Assembly: GCF_900113735.1 (NCBI RefSeq)
Contig: NZ_FOQM01000007.1
Location: 180,001 to 244,000 of the forward strand
Direction: 5' to 3'
DNA: 64,000 bases
Origin: Bradyrhizobium sp. Gha
Lineage (GTDB): Bacteria; Pseudomonadota; Alphaproteobacteria; Rhizobiales; Xanthobacteraceae
A model generated the notes under the pieces. It worked only from the letters and a program-made list of their open reading frames with translations. It searched no databases and was not told where the DNA came from. Shown here in pieces: positions 63,580 through 64,000 of this stretch (its first letter is position 1; the number at the start of each line of letters is the position of its first letter). Both the position numbers and the translations under genes were made by a program.

Positions 63580-63664
63580 GTGGATTAGCCGAAGGCGTAA
63601 TCCACCAATTCTCTTTCGGCGCGTGGAAAGCAAAGAGGTGGATTACGCCTTCGGCTAATCCACC
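63580..63664. repeat. palindromic repeat, family D
   Basis: GTGGATTAGCCGAAGGCGTA and ATCCACC at the left, inverted at the right (GGTGGATTACGCCTTCGGCT then AATCCACC), around an AATTCTCTTTCGGCGCGTGG centre. The arms match over 27 bp. Half copies are at 43961-43980 (GGGCTAACCCACCCTAC) and, more degenerate, near 3083-3116. It abuts the left end of the IS110 element. Confidence 0.85.
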
Positions 63665-63689
63665 CTGTACCCTTCTTGTCGTTCGGCGC

Positions 63690-63895
63690 CAGTCCAATGA
63701 TGTAGACTGGCAGCACGGGCCGATCTGCCGGGAGCAGCCTTATCCACCTGTGCCTGAGCACCTGCGTAGGAACCGCGCCCCGACGGAGCGGCCGCGATCG
63801 AGATCCAGTAGGAGGTCATTGCGCCGAGAGCGCCAGTACAGGGATCGATCAGGATCGCGGTGGCCCGCTTCGAGAACGAGGAGGAGATCCCTATC
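63690..63895 (+). ncRNA. candidate IS110 bridge-RNA region (structured, non-coding)
   Basis: A non-coding segment directly before the transposase. It contains a long-range stem: GGCC-GCGATC (63790-63799) pairs with GATCGC-GG-T-GGCC (63853-63865), enclosing smaller stems (GATCC/GGATC; GCGC...GCGC near 63821-63832). IS110-group elements transcribe a bridge RNA from the region 5' of the recombinase that pairs with donor and target DNA. The limits given are approximate and the RNA itself is inferred. Confidence 0.35.
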
Positions 63896-64000
63896 ATGGT
63901 CGACGGTGCACAATGGTTCGTCGGGGTCGACTGGGCGACGCAAAGCCATTGCGTTTGCCTTCTTGATGCCGAAGGAAGACAAGCGGGTCAGCGCGAGTTC
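63896..64000 (+). CDS. IS110-family transposase (5' part)
   Basis: 35 residues before the window ends: MVDGAQWFVGVDWATQSH, followed by CVCLLDAEGRQAGQREF. VGVDWATQSH is the start of the RuvC-like DEDD catalytic domain of IS110/IS1111 recombinases, with the first catalytic Asp. GAGGAGGAGAT lies about 7 nt before the ATG. The rest of the enzyme, including the serine-containing C-terminal domain, is outside the window. Completeness cannot be judged. Confidence 0.85.
   Translation, partial: MVDGAQWFVGVDWATQSHCVCLLDAEGRQAGQREF

Larger units (their letters stand above)
63665..64000 (+). mobile_element. IS110-family insertion sequence, left end
   Basis: A transposase N-terminus (63896 onward) with a non-coding left end of up to about 230 bp before it. 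The exact left boundary is not visible, because these elements lack terminal inverted repeats. It most likely lies just after the family D palindrome at 63664. The right part is outside the window. Confidence 0.6.

Noticed and set aside
63655..63982. Two minus-strand frames of 80 residues
   Set aside because: Antisense to the IS110 left end and transposase start, with no ribosome binding site and no family resemblance.

Overview
The window is high-GC, densely coded chromosomal DNA from an alphaproteobacterium, most likely Bradyrhizobium or a close Bradyrhizobiaceae relative. That assignment is inference. It rests on protein families I recognise (DUF3126 protein, BTLCP/LapG-type protease, Anbu operon, NDUFS6-like zinc-finger protein, single-ATPase sugar importer), on many interspersed palindromic repeats of the kind common in these genomes, and on a TTAA-N7-TTAA box of CtrA type. 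There is one tRNA gene (Leu, UAA), no rRNA and no CRISPR. Most genes look chromosomal and intact. Mobile DNA appears only at the right edge, where an IS110-family transposase begins.

Layout. 1-7.4 kb: 5' part of a DEAD-box helicase, small metal-cluster and cupin proteins, a zinc alcohol dehydrogenase, an MFS carrier, a protein with two PilZ domains, and a LapG-like cysteine protease. 7.4-13.4 kb: a GntR/FCD regulator divergent from an ABC importer (ATPase, Tat-exported binding protein, two permeases) that ends in an Asp/Glu/hydantoin-type racemase. The control region holds two similar sites 22 bp apart and a leader hairpin. 13.4-25.4 kb: housekeeping and unknown genes, including a gamma-carbonic-anhydrase-like protein, cysE, two FAD monooxygenases (one frameshifted), an alpha/beta hydrolase, a lipoprotein and tRNA-Leu. 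25.4-31.8 kb: polytopic membrane proteins of glycosyltransferase type and a Bcr/CflA efflux carrier.

32-43 kb: a coherent peptide/amide uptake and hydrolysis locus. It has a family-5 binding protein, an M20 peptidase, Dpp-type permeases, a fused two-domain ATPase, an MlrC-like M81 peptidase, an M20 amidohydrolase and an amidase. Next to it is an enoyl-CoA hydratase that has lost its C-terminus at a repeat junction. 44-49 kb: quinone oxidoreductase, DsbA-like isomerase, MetE-core methionine synthase, xanthine phosphoribosyltransferase and a CinA-like protein.

49.1-53.4 kb: the most interesting system, a four-gene operon of circularly permuted ATP-grasp, alpha-E protein, transglutaminase-like protein and Anbu proteasome homologue. 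It resembles a peptide-ligation and proteolysis pathway whose substrate is still poorly defined. 54.3-61.1 kb: a ribitol catabolic operon (binding protein, ATPase, permease, ribitol dehydrogenase, pentulose kinase) with an AraC regulator upstream. 61.2-64 kb: an MFS remnant, a NupC-type nucleoside transporter, a cupin with a histone-H1-like tail, and the left end of an IS110 element with a structured non-coding segment that could encode a bridge RNA.
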